In this document: one piece after another, positions 17,775 through 28,591 of the stretch
How positions within the stretch are numbered: the first letter of the stretch is position 1
Layout: each line of letters begins with the position of its first letter
Assembly: GCF_014644455.1 (NCBI RefSeq)
Contig: NZ_BMKS01000007.1
Location: forward strand, 115,699-179,698
Length of the DNA: 64,000 nt
Origin: Caldovatus sediminis
Lineage (GTDB): Bacteria > Pseudomonadota > Alphaproteobacteria > Acetobacterales > Acetobacteraceae
Direction: 5' to 3'
The notes under the pieces: generated by a model
The model's input: only the letters and a program-made list of their open reading frames with translations
Told to the model about the DNA's origin: nothing
Databases searched by the model: none
Program-made: the position numbers and the translations under genes

Positions 17775-18790
17775 CCCGCTGGTCGGCCCTCGTCACCCTC
17801 CTGGTGGGGCTCGCGGTCGCCGCCTACCTCGTCGGCGCGAACGAGCCGGACGAGATCCTCCGCCTTCTCGGCGCCGTTGGCTGGTGGGGGATGCTCGCCG
17901 TCCTCGCCCTGCGGCTGCCGCAGATCCTGTTCGCCGCCCTGGGCTGGGCGCCGCTGATCGACGCGCCCGGGCGCCCCGGATGGGGCGCGCTCGTCCGGAT
18001 GCGGTGGATCCGCGACGCGGTGAACGCGCTGCTGCCGGTGGCGCAGGTCGGCGGGGACGTCGTGCGCGCCCAGCTCCTCGTCCGCTGCGGCGGGACCCGC
18101 ACCGTCCCGGCGACCGCCAGCGTCGCCGTGGACCTGGCGACCGAGCTGGCCGCGCTGTTCGCGTTCGCCGCGATCGGGCTCGCGGTGCTGCTGCATCTGC
18201 CGCATAGGGGCGACGCCACCGGCTGGCTGGTCGCCGCGACGGCTCTGTGCGGCGCCATGGCGTTCGGCTTCCTCGCGGCGCAGCGCCGGGGCCTGTTCCG
18301 CCTGGTGGAGCGCCTGCTGCCGAGGATGACCGTCGGATCGGCCCGCGCGGGGCGCGCCGCGGCCGGGATGGCGGGGCTGCACGAGGCGGTCCTCCGCCTC
18401 CACCGCGCGCCGCGCCGGCTCTGGTCGAGCGGGGCCGCGCACCTCGCCTCCTGGCTCCTCGGCACGCTGGAGACCTGGGCGGCGCTGCGCCTCCTCGGCA
18501 TCGAGGTCGGCCTGGCCGAGGCGCTGGTGATCGAGAGCCTCGGCCAGTTGGCGCGCAGCCTGGGATTCATGATACCCGGCGCCCTCGGCGTGCAGGAGGG
18601 CGGCTTCGTCCTCGCCTGCGGCCTGTTCGGCATCCCGCCGGAGCAGGCCCTGGCCTTCGCGCTGATCCGCCGGATCCGCGACATCGCGCTCGGCCTGCCG
18701 GGCCTGGTCGCCTGGCGGTGGGGGGCGATGGCGGAGGCGCGCGCCGCCGCTGCGGCTGCCGGGACCGCACGGAGGACCCCGCCGCGATGA
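17771..18790 (+). CDS. Flippase-like membrane protein (LPG synthase TM-domain/HpnL-like family)
   Basis: Polytopic protein of 339 residues with about eight hydrophobic segments. It matches the YbhN/UPF0104 group, the transmembrane half of lysylphosphatidylglycerol synthase, by its layout and by the block LARSLGFMIPGALGVQEGG (about residues 258-276), the family's most conserved stretch. It starts at GTG 17771 overlapping the previous stop by four bases and ends overlapping the transaminase start by four. Being embedded inside a phosphonate operon suggests it moves a phosphonate-bearing lipid or supports its synthesis at the membrane (inference). No catalytic aminoacyl-transfer domain is attached. 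Confidence 0.82.
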   Translation: MTRWSALVTLLVGLAVAAYLVGANEPDEILRLLGAVGWWGMLAVLALRLPQILFAALGWAPLIDAPGRPGWGALVRMRWIRDAVNALLPVAQVGGDVVRAQLLVRCGGTRTVPATASVAVDLATELAALFAFAAIGLAVLLHLPHRGDATGWLVAATALCGAMAFGFLAAQRRGLFRLVERLLPRMTVGSARAGRAAAGMAGLHEAVLRLHRAPRRLWSSGAAHLASWLLGTLETWAALRLLGIEVGLAEALVIESLGQLARSLGFMIPGALGVQEGGFVLACGLFGIPPEQALAFALIRRIRDIALGLPGLVAWRWGAMAEARAAAAAAGTARRTPPR

Positions 18791-19890
18791 ACGGCGACCC
18801 CATCCTGCTCACCCCCGGGCCGCTCACCACCCGCCTCGCGACGCGCCAGGCGATGCTGCGCGACTGGGGCTCCCGCGACCCCGCCTTCGTCGCGCTCACG
18901 GCCGAGCTGCGCGCGCGCCTGCTGGCCGTCGCGCAGGGCGAGGCCACGCATGCCTGCGTGCCGCTGCAGGGTTCCGGCACCTTCGTCGTCGAGGCGGCGA
19001 TCGCCACCCTGGTCCGCCCCGCCGACAAGCTGCTGGTGCTGGCCAACGGCGCCTATGGCGAGCGCATCGCGGCGATCGCCGGGCGCCTCGGCCGCCCGGC
19101 GCAGGTCCTGCGCTGGCCCGAGGACCGCCCGGTCGAGGCGGATCGCGTCGCCGAAGCGCTGCGCGCCGACCCGGCCCTGACCCACGTCGCCCTGGTGCAC
19201 TGCGAGACGACGACCGGCCTGCTCAACCCGCTCGCCGAGGTCGCGCAGGCGGTCGCCGGCGCCGGACGGCACCTCCTCCTCGACGCGATGAGCAGCTTCG
19301 GCGCGATCGGGATAGACCTCCGCTCCGTCCCGGTGACGGCGGTCATGGCGTCCGCGAACAAGTGCCTGGAGGGCGTGCCCGGCCTCGGCTTCGCCCTCGT
19401 CGCGCGGGAGGCCCTGGGGCGCGCCGCCGGCGTCAGCCCCTCGCTCAGCCTCGACCTGCACGAGCAGTGGCTCGGCTTCGAGAAGGACGGCCAGTGGCGC
19501 TTCACCCCGCCGGTGCAGGTGGTGGCGGCGCTGGTCGAGGCGCTGCGGCAGCTCGAGGCGGAGGGCGGGCCCGCCGCGCGGCTCGCGCGCTATCGCGAGA
19601 ACTTCCGCACCCTGCTCTCCGGCATGCGCCGCCTCGGCTTCGAGCTGTACCTGGACGAGGCGGTGCAGGCCCCGATCATCGCGACCTTCCGCATGCCGCG
19701 GGGCCGCCCGCTGCGCTTCGCGTCCTTCTACGACGCGCTCGCGGCCCGCGGCTTCCTCATCTACCCGGGCAAGCTGACCCGGGCCGAGACCTTCCGGATC
19801 GGCTGCATCGGCGCCCTCGACCGCCGGGACTTCGAGCGGCTGCTCGGCGCGATCGAGGCGACGCTCGCGGCGTCCGGGCCCGCCGCCTGA
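18787..19890 (+). CDS. phnW: 2-aminoethylphosphonate-pyruvate transaminase
   Basis: PLP-dependent class V aminotransferase of 367 residues, interconverting phosphonoacetaldehyde plus an amino donor and 2-aminoethylphosphonate. PILLTPGPLTTRLATRQAML is the family start; QGSGTFVVEA binds the cofactor phosphate, D166 in LLLDAMSSFG pairs with the pyridine nitrogen and K192 in ANKCLEGVPG forms the Schiff base. In many bacteria this enzyme is catabolic with PhnX; here, last in an operon with PEP mutase and the decarboxylase and without phnX, it should run in the synthetic direction. ATG overlaps the previous stop (ATGA). Confidence 0.94.
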   Translation: MNGDPILLTPGPLTTRLATRQAMLRDWGSRDPAFVALTAELRARLLAVAQGEATHACVPLQGSGTFVVEAAIATLVRPADKLLVLANGAYGERIAAIAGRLGRPAQVLRWPEDRPVEADRVAEALRADPALTHVALVHCETTTGLLNPLAEVAQAVAGAGRHLLLDAMSSFGAIGIDLRSVPVTAVMASANKCLEGVPGLGFALVAREALGRAAGVSPSLSLDLHEQWLGFEKDGQWRFTPPVQVVAALVEALRQLEAEGGPAARLARYRENFRTLLSGMRRLGFELYLDEAVQAPIIATFRMPRGRPLRFASFYDALAARGFLIYPGKLTRAETFRIGCIGALDRRDFERLLGAIEATLAASGPAA

Positions 19891-19912
19891 GGCGCGTCGC
19901 CGAGCCGGCGGC

Positions 19913-22318
<2,406 letters not shown>

Positions 22319-22327
22319 TGTTCCGGT

Positions 22328-22744
22328 TCAGGTGGTCTTCTCGAGCCTGACCAGCAAGCAGCCATGCGCGAGCGAGTGCCGCACCGTCGTGTTGTAGCGC
22401 CCCGGCGGCAGAGGGATGCGGCGCTCGAACCGTCCCTGCGGGAGCTCGAGGCGGTGGATGGCGGCGGCGCGCAGCTCGGACGGCAACTGGCGCACGCCCG
22501 CCACGCGGAGGACGCCGTCCTCGATCGCCGCCTCCACCGCCGCCGGGTCCACGCCGGGCAGCGCGACGACGATCAGCACCTCGCGCTCCGTCTCGAGCAC
22601 GTCGGCGGGCGGCTGCCAGGCCGGCAGCCGCGCGGCGGCGGGGCCGCGCAGCGGTTCGAAGAAGCGGCGGTGCAGGCGCTCCGCGCGCGCGAGGGCCTCG
22701 CACGCCTCGGCCCACATCCAGTTGCCGATGTCGTCCCTGCGCAT
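22328..22744 (-). CDS. Small heat-shock protein, Hsp20/alpha-crystallin family
   Basis: Cytoplasmic holdase chaperone of 138 residues. The alpha-crystallin domain covers about residues 48-135, from PPADVLETEREVLIVVALPG through GRFERRIPLPPGRYN to the end; the last beta-strand is CLLVRLEK. The C-terminus lacks the usual I/V-x-I/V tail used for oligomer contacts, ending directly in RLEKTT. The ATG at 22744 has AAGGAG eight bases upstream. It precedes lon by 9 bases. Confidence 0.9.
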   Translation of the reverse strand: MRRDDIGNWMWAEACEALARAERLHRRFFEPLRGPAAARLPAWQPPADVLETEREVLIVVALPGVDPAAVEAAIEDGVLRVAGVRQLPSELRAAAIHRLELPQGRFERRIPLPPGRYNTTVRHSLAHGCLLVRLEKTT

Positions 22745-23699
22745 GGCAGAACTCCTTGCAGACCGCGCCAGCCGATGCGGCCGGCAACAGAATGCCCGCC
22801 CGATCGGTTCGTTCCTACCCGGCCCGACCGCAATGGGCCAGGACGTGGCGGGCGGCCCGCCGTGCGCGAGGGGGCGTCGAGGGCGTCGGCGCGCGCTTTC
22901 CCTCCTGTCCCTCCGCCGGGCGGGTCGCGGACCTGTGCGGCGGCGCACGGGCCCTTCCACGACGGCGTGCTCGCCGGCGCCGAACGCGGCGCGCCGGGGG
23001 CGGCCGGCGGGGCAGCCGGAGAAGCCGCCGCCGGACACGGCTTTGGCGATGCCCGCGCCTGCGCCGCGCTTGACCGGGATCCTCGCCCCCTGCGCGATGC
23101 GGAAGCGCTCCGCCGCTTCCGCGCGCCGCATCGCCCGGCCATCCTCGGCGGCCCGCTGCGGTCGGGCAAGGCCCAGGCGCGCAAGCGCCGCCGGGTGGCG
23201 CAGGGGCTTGGCGCGCCTGCGGGTCACGGCCCGCCCGGGCCGCGGCAAGAATGCGGGGGCGTCTGCCTCGCCGCGCCCTCGCGGGCAGGGAGAGCGACGG
23301 CAGTGCCGGCATCGGAGCGCCCCGGCCGCGCGCCCGGGCCGATCGGGCGCCGCATCGTTCCTCCCCCTCCGGGGGCGGGCCGCCGGCCTTGCGGGAACGG
23401 AGGCGCCCGCGCGGCATTCGCATCCGGCCACGAGGAGGAGGACCGACCACCGCCATGGGCATCGCCACTCCGCCCCGCGCTCGCGATGCCGCGAGACCAA
23501 CGCGTCCCTGCAGCGGCCCCTGCGGATCGCCCCCGGCCGCCAGGCGGCCGACAGTGACAGTGGCCCCCGGCGCGATCCCGGCGCAACCGGGCCTGCGGCG
23601 CCGTCGGCGGGCGCCCCTCGCCAGGGCGCGGCGCGAGGCGTCCCCGCCCGGTGCCGGCCCGGCGCGCATCGCGGCGCGCCGGGGACGGGACCCGCGGCG
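22745..23699. other. Long intergenic region with no recognisable gene
   Basis: About 950 bases between the divergent hsp20-lon operon and the NADH dehydrogenase gene. All six frames give Arg/Pro/Ala-rich translations without family motifs, and none has a ribosome binding site in front of a sensible start. It must contain the heat-shock promoter of hsp20-lon near 22745-22830, but no clear sigma-32-type pair could be picked out. A decayed gene is possible. Confidence 0.35.
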
Positions 23700-25025
23700 G
23701 TGAGCCCGCCCTTGCGCGTGGTGATCGTCGGGGCCGGATTCGGCGGGCTCGAGGCCGCCCGGACCCTGGCGCGCGCCCGGCGGGCGGCGGTCGAGGTCAC
23801 GCTGGTGGACCGGCAGAACCACCATCTGTTCCAGCCGCTGCTCTACCAGGTCGCCACCGCCGCACTGTCGCCGGGCGACATCGCCTGGCCGGTGCGCAGC
23901 ATCTTCCGCCGGCGGCGCAACGTGACCGTGATCATGGCCGAGGTCACCGGCGTGGACGCCAAGGCGCGGCAGGTGCGCACGCGCGAGGGCCTGGTCATTC
24001 CCTATGACGCGCTGGTGCTCGCCACCGGCACCACGCACTCCTACTTCGGTCACGACGGGTGGGCAAAGGTCGCGCCGGGCCTCAAGACGATCGAGGAGGC
24101 GACGGAGATCCGCCGCCGCCTCCTGCTCGCCTTCGAGCGTGCCGAGATCGCCGCCGACCCGATCGAGCAGCGGCGGCTGCTCACCTTCGTCGTGGTCGGT
24201 GGCGGCCCGACGGGGGTCGAGATGGCCGGCGCGATGGTCGAGCTGGCGCGCCACACGCTGAGGCGCGAGTTCCGCCGCATCGACCCTGCCGCCATGACGC
24301 GCGTCGTGCTGATCGAGGCCGGGCCGCGCCTGTTGCCCGCCTTTCCCGAGGCGCTTTCGGACTACGCGCACCGCGCGCTCGTGCGGATGGGCGCGCAGGT
24401 GCTGACCGGCACGCGCGTGACCGGCTGCGACGCCGGCGGCGTGCGGTGCGGTGACCGGCGCATCGCGGCCGGTACGATCGTCTGGGCGGCGGGCATCGAG
24501 GCGACCGCGGCAGGCGCCTGGGTCGAGGCGGAGCGCGACCGCGCCGGGCGCGTCAAGGTTGCGCCCGACCTCTCGGTTCCCGGCCATCCGGAGATCTTCG
24601 CGATCGGCGACCTCGCCGCGGCGACCGACGCGGAGGGCAGGCCGGTGCCGGGCATCGCGCCGGCGGCGAAGCAGATGGGGCGATACGTCGGCCGGCTGCT
24701 CGCCGCGCGGGCGCGCGCCCGTGGCGCGGCGGCCGGCGCGCCGCGCGTCCGGGCATCCGCCTTCGCCTACCGCCACCAGGGCGATCTCGCCACCATCGGC
24801 CGCCGCTCCGCCGTGGTGGCGCTCGGGAAGGTCCGCCTCACGGGCCTGATCGGCTGGTGGTTCTGGGGCATCGCTCACATCTGGTACCTGATCGGGTTCC
24901 GCAGCCGGGTCGTCGTCTCCTTCGAGTGGCTATGGAGCTACCTGACCTTCCAGCGCGGGGCCCGCCTCATCACCCGGCCCGCGCCGCCCTCGCGCCAGGC
25001 GCCGCCCGCGCCGGAGCGGGGCTGA
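23700..25025 (+). CDS. ndh: Type II NADH dehydrogenase (NDH-2), FAD-dependent
   Basis: Single-subunit flavoprotein of 441 residues that passes electrons from NADH to quinone at the inner membrane without pumping protons. The first dinucleotide fold VVIVGAGFGGLEAAR binds FAD, followed by NHHLFQPLLYQVATAALSPG, diagnostic of NDH-2; the second fold VVVGGGPTGVEMAGAM binds NADH; IFAIGDLAA and IAPAAKQMGRYV complete the FAD/quinone site. The C-terminal hydrophobic stretch around GWWFWGIAHIWYLIGFRSR is the membrane anchor. The GTG at 23700 directly precedes the first beta-strand; no better start was seen. Confidence 0.93.
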   Translation: MSPPLRVVIVGAGFGGLEAARTLARARRAAVEVTLVDRQNHHLFQPLLYQVATAALSPGDIAWPVRSIFRRRRNVTVIMAEVTGVDAKARQVRTREGLVIPYDALVLATGTTHSYFGHDGWAKVAPGLKTIEEATEIRRRLLLAFERAEIAADPIEQRRLLTFVVVGGGPTGVEMAGAMVELARHTLRREFRRIDPAAMTRVVLIEAGPRLLPAFPEALSDYAHRALVRMGAQVLTGTRVTGCDAGGVRCGDRRIAAGTIVWAAGIEATAAGAWVEAERDRAGRVKVAPDLSVPGHPEIFAIGDLAAATDAEGRPVPGIAPAAKQMGRYVGRLLAARARARGAAAGAPRVRASAFAYRHQGDLATIGRRSAVVALGKVRLTGLIGWWFWGIAHIWYLIGFRSRVVVSFEWLWSYLTFQRGARLITRPAPPSRQAPPAPERG

Positions 25026-25231
25026 TCCGTCCGGCCTCCAGCCGGCAAAGGCGATCCGGAGCGCGAGAATGGCGAGCCCGAGGGCGAGCAGCGCGGCGCC
25101 GCCGAGGCGCAGGCCGAGCGCCATCCCGCCACGTCACGGGCATGCGGCGCCGGCTCGGCCCGCACGCGCTCGGCACGGCGCGCGGTGGCGACCGCCCCGG
25201 CAACGCCAGCGATCGCCGCCGCGCCGGGGAA

Positions 25232-26224
25232 TCAGGACGCCCGCGCCATCACGGCGCGCCAGAGCCCGACCAGCCCCCCGGGGAAGAAGGCGAGCACCAC
25301 GATCAGCGCGCCGCCGAGCACGATCGCGTCCACGTCGCCCCCGAAGGAGAGGAACCGCTCCTGCCCGAGGATCAGCGCCGTGCCGAGCAGCGGGCCGAAC
25401 AGCAGCCGGCGCCCGATGATCACCACCGCCGTCAGCATCAGCACCAGGAAGTAGGTCTCGAACAGGTCCGGCCCGACATAGGCGCGCTGGTAGGCGTAGA
25501 GCCACCCGGCCGCGCCGGTGACCGGCGCCGACAGCACCAGCACGGCGAGCCGCACCCGGCCCACATCCACGCCCGACATGGTGGCGAGGCGCGGATTGAG
25601 GTGCGACATCACCGCGAGCGTGCCGAGGCGCGACCGGCGGAACCGCGCGACCAGCCAGAGCGTCGCGAGCAGCAGCGCGAAGGCGACCGGCCAGAGCTCG
25701 GCGTCGTTGCCCGCCGCGAACCGCAGCGGCCCGACCGAGAGGTCGAGCGGCGGCACGCCGACGATGCCGTCCGAGCCGCCGAGGAACTCCCAGTTGTGCG
25801 CGATCGCCGCGGCGACCACGGCGGCGGCGTAGGTGACGAGGGAGAAGACGAACTCCCGCAGCCGCAGCGTGATCAGGCCGAGGAAGGCGGCGATCAGCGC
25901 CGCGGCGGCCAGCGCGCCGAGCAGCGTCGCCCAGCCGCCCCAGCCGGCGCGCGTCGCGAGCATCGAGGCGGCGTAGGCGCCGGCGGCGAAGAAGACGGTG
26001 TGGGCGAGGCTGACCTCGCCGAGGTCGGAGAGCACGAGGTCGAGCCCGTAGGCCATCACGGCGAAGATCGCCAGCACCACGCAGGCGCTCAGCACCCGCC
26101 CGCCGAGCAGCGCCGGCCCCAGGTAGAGCGCCGCCGCCGCCGCGGCCAGCGCCAGCGCGCGCCAGCCCGCCGCCCTGCGCGACGCCTCGGCGCGGGCGTC
26201 CAGGGAGCGCAGCGCGCCGCTCAC
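25232..26224 (-). CDS. livM: Branched-chain amino acid-type ABC transporter permease (LivM)
   Basis: Inner-membrane permease of 330 residues with eight to nine hydrophobic segments and the LivM landmarks YGLDLVLSDLGEVSLAHTVF near the start and LGTLAVMSHLNPRLATMSG, the cytoplasmic loop that contacts the ATPase. The GTG start overlaps the stop of livH by four bases (GTGA). Last gene of a five-gene operon (binding protein, LivG, LivF, LivH, LivM). The ligand may be an amino acid or, as often in alphaproteobacteria, an aromatic or other organic acid. Confidence 0.93.
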   Translation of the reverse strand: MSGALRSLDARAEASRRAAGWRALALAAAAAALYLGPALLGGRVLSACVVLAIFAVMAYGLDLVLSDLGEVSLAHTVFFAAGAYAASMLATRAGWGGWATLLGALAAAALIAAFLGLITLRLREFVFSLVTYAAAVVAAAIAHNWEFLGGSDGIVGVPPLDLSVGPLRFAAGNDAELWPVAFALLLATLWLVARFRRSRLGTLAVMSHLNPRLATMSGVDVGRVRLAVLVLSAPVTGAAGWLYAYQRAYVGPDLFETYFLVLMLTAVVIIGRRLLFGPLLGTALILGQERFLSFGGDVDAIVLGGALIVVLAFFPGGLVGLWRAVMARAS

Positions 26225-27087
26225 CGCCCGCCTCCGCGCGTGGCGAGGCCGCCGGGCCGCAGCACCAGCACCGCGGTCAGCACCGCGAAGCTCGCCGCCG
26301 TGGTGTAGGCGGGCGATACGAAGCCGCCGAACAGCGCGTTGAACAGGCCGAGCCCGAGCCCCGCGAGGTAGCTGCCCGTCACCGAGCCGATGCCGCCGAG
26401 CACGACGACGACGAAGGTGACGATCACCTCCTCGAAGCCGATCGCGGTGAGGATCGGCGTGCGCGGCGCGACCAGCGCGGCGGCGAGCGCCACCGCCGCC
26501 CCCTCGAAGGCGAACACGCCGAGATAGACCCGCCGCACGTCGATCCCCGCCAGCTCCGCGAGCTTCGGGTCCTCCGCCACCATGCGCGCGGTGCGCCCGA
26601 CCCGGCCGCCCTCCACGACCAGCCGCAGCAGGGCGAAGACGACGATGGCGACGGCGACGATCAGCAGGTCCTGCGCCGTCACCCAGGCGCCGGCGATCTC
26701 GAGGTCGATCAGGCTCGGCGGCGTCTCCAGCACCTGCGGCTGGGCGCCGAAGACCAGCGCCGCCGCGCCGCGCAGCACGTGGCCGAAGCCGAGCGTGATG
26801 ATCATGATCGAGACCAGGTTCTGCTCCAGCGTCAGCCGCATCATCACCGCCTGCACGGCGAGGCCGACGGCGATGCCGCCGCCGATCGCGACCAGGATCG
26901 CCGCCGGGTAGGGCAGGCCGAGCCGCGCGAAGGCCCACCAGGTGACGAAGGCGCCGAGCATGTACATCTGCCCGTGGCCGAAATTGACCAGCCGCGCGAC
27001 GCCGAGCAGCACGGTCCAGCCGATCGCGATCAGCGCGTAGGCGTGGCCGAGGATGACGCCGTTGACGATCTGCTGCAGCAGGTTCAC
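26221..27087 (-). CDS. livH: Branched-chain amino acid-type ABC transporter permease (LivH)
   Basis: Permease of 288 residues, partner of LivM. The start LLQQIVNGVILGHAYALIAI is the standard LivH opening; RMVAEDPKLAELAGIDVRRV is the ATPase-coupling loop, and VVVLGGIGSVTGSYLAGLGL is the conserved segment near the end. ATG overlaps the end of livF by four bases and its own stop overlaps livM, so translation is coupled throughout. Confidence 0.94.
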   Translation of the reverse strand: MNLLQQIVNGVILGHAYALIAIGWTVLLGVARLVNFGHGQMYMLGAFVTWWAFARLGLPYPAAILVAIGGGIAVGLAVQAVMMRLTLEQNLVSIMIITLGFGHVLRGAAALVFGAQPQVLETPPSLIDLEIAGAWVTAQDLLIVAVAIVVFALLRLVVEGGRVGRTARMVAEDPKLAELAGIDVRRVYLGVFAFEGAAVALAAALVAPRTPILTAIGFEEVIVTFVVVVLGGIGSVTGSYLAGLGLGLFNALFGGFVSPAYTTAASFAVLTAVLVLRPGGLATRGGGR

Positions 27088-27818
27088 GCCGCGCCCTCCC
27101 CGAGATAGGCCTGGATGATGCGCGGATCGTCGCGCATCGCCGCGACCGGCCCCTCGGCGAGGACGCGGCCGCGCTCGATCAGCACCAGCCGGTCCACCAC
27201 CTCGATCGCGGCGCGCACGTTCTGCTCGACCAGCAGCACCGAGAGGCCGCGCTCGTCCACCAGGCGGCGCACCGTCTCCAGCACGCTGACGACGAGGCGG
27301 GGGGCGAGGCCGATCGAGGGCTCGTCCAGCACCAGCGCGCGCGGGCCGAGACGCAGCGCGCGGGCGATGGCGAGCATCTGCCGCTCGCCCCCCGAGAGCT
27401 GGCCGCCGGTGTGGTGCAGGCGCTCGCGCAGCCGGGGGAAGAGGGCGAAGACCTCGTCCTCGGTGTAGGCGCGACCGGTCGCGCGGTCGGCGGAGGCGGC
27501 GAGGTTCTCGGTCACCGTCAGGCGGGCGAAGACGGCGCCGCCCTCCGGCACCAGCAGCAGGCCGCGGCGCACGCGCTCGTGCGTCGGCAGGGCGGAGATG
27601 TCCTCGCCGTCGAGCCGCACGCGGCCGGAGACGCGCGGGCGGCCGCGCGACCAGCCGAGCAGGGCGTTCACCAGCGTGGACTTGCCGGCGCCGTTCGCGC
27701 CCACCACGCCGACCAGCTCGCCGGCGCCGAGCGCGAGCCGCGGCAGGTCGAGCGCCTGGTTGCCGCCGTAGGCGACGCGAAGCGATTCGGCCTCCAGGAC
27801 CGGCGCGGCGGCGCTCAT
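27084..27818 (-). CDS. livF: ABC transporter ATP-binding protein (LivF)
   Basis: ATPase subunit of 244 residues. Walker A GANGAGKST, signature LSGGERQMLAIARAL and Walker B ALVLDEPSIGLAP are intact, followed by VLLVEQNVRAAIEV with the switch region typical of LivF. It pairs with LivG to drive the LivH/LivM permease. Overlaps livG and livH by four bases each. Confidence 0.95.
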   Translation of the reverse strand: MSAAAPVLEAESLRVAYGGNQALDLPRLALGAGELVGVVGANGAGKSTLVNALLGWSRGRPRVSGRVRLDGEDISALPTHERVRRGLLLVPEGGAVFARLTVTENLAASADRATGRAYTEDEVFALFPRLRERLHHTGGQLSGGERQMLAIARALRLGPRALVLDEPSIGLAPRLVVSVLETVRRLVDERGLSVLLVEQNVRAAIEVVDRLVLIERGRVLAEGPVAAMRDDPRIIQAYLGEGAA

Positions 27819-28591
27819 GCGGCGCGCCCCAGATAGGCCTCCAGCACGCGCGGGTCGGCCTGCACCTCGCGCGGCGTGCCGGCGGCGAGCATCCGCCCCT
27901 GGTCGAGCACGACGATGCGGTCGGCGATCGCCATGATCAGGTCCATGTGGTGCTCGATCACCACCAGCGCCGCCCCCGAGGCCTTCAGCGCGGCGAGCAG
28001 GTCGCGCAGCCGCACCATGTCCTCCCCGCCGAGCCCGGCCGCCGGCTCGTCGAGCATCAGCACCTTCGCGCCCGTGCCCCAGGCGAGGGCGATCGAGAGC
28101 ATGCGCTGCGTGCCGTAGGGCAGGTTCGGCGGCCGGCGCCGGTGCATCGCGCGCGGGATGCCGAAGCGTTCCAGGATGGCGGCCGCCTCCGCCTCGATCG
28201 CCCGCCGCCGCGCCGCCTCGCGCCAGGGCGCGAGGAGGCTCGCGGCGAGGCCCGTCCCGCGGTCGAGCGCGAGCACCGCGGTCATGTTCTCCAGCACGGT
28301 GAGGTCGGCGAAGAAGGCGTTCTGCTGGAAGGCGCGCCGGAGGCCGAGCGGGGCGAGCCCGTGCGGCGGCACCGCCGTCACGTCGCGGCCCGCGAGCCAG
28401 ACGCGCCCGCTGCGGCGGACCATGTTCGTCGCAGCGTCGTAGCAGCTGCTCTTGCCCGCGCCGTTCGGGCCGATGATGCCGAGGATCTCGCCGGAGCGGA
28501 CCTCCCAGCTCACCCCCTCCAGCGCCACCAGCGCGCCGTAGCGGACGCCGAGATCCTCGACGCGCAGCGCCGCCGGCTCCCCCGCCGTCAC
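27815..28591 (-). CDS. livG: ABC transporter ATP-binding protein (LivG)
   Basis: ATPase subunit of 258 residues. Walker A is GPNGAGKSS followed by CYDAATN, a less usual continuation than the common TTLFN. The signature is LPYGTQRMLSIA, a Pro-containing variant also found in other LivG proteins, and Walker B is VLMLDEPAAGL. The conserved VIEHHMDLIMAIADRI follows. Overlaps the binding-protein gene upstream and livF downstream by four bases each. Confidence 0.94.
   Translation of the reverse strand: MTAGEPAALRVEDLGVRYGALVALEGVSWEVRSGEILGIIGPNGAGKSSCYDAATNMVRRSGRVWLAGRDVTAVPPHGLAPLGLRRAFQQNAFFADLTVLENMTAVLALDRGTGLAASLLAPWREAARRRAIEAEAAAILERFGIPRAMHRRRPPNLPYGTQRMLSIALAWGTGAKVLMLDEPAAGLGGEDMVRLRDLLAALKASGAALVVIEHHMDLIMAIADRIVVLDQGRMLAAGTPREVQADPRVLEAYLGRAA

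Noticed and set aside
18787..19890. AEP transaminase as a sign of phosphonate degradation (PhnW/PhnX pathway)
   Set aside because: No phosphonatase gene is present and the gene overlaps an operon with PEP mutase and phosphonopyruvate decarboxylase, so synthesis is the better reading.
22745..23699. A hidden gene between hsp20 and the NADH dehydrogenase
   Set aside because: All frames were read; none shows a family motif, a ribosome binding site or convincing codon usage.
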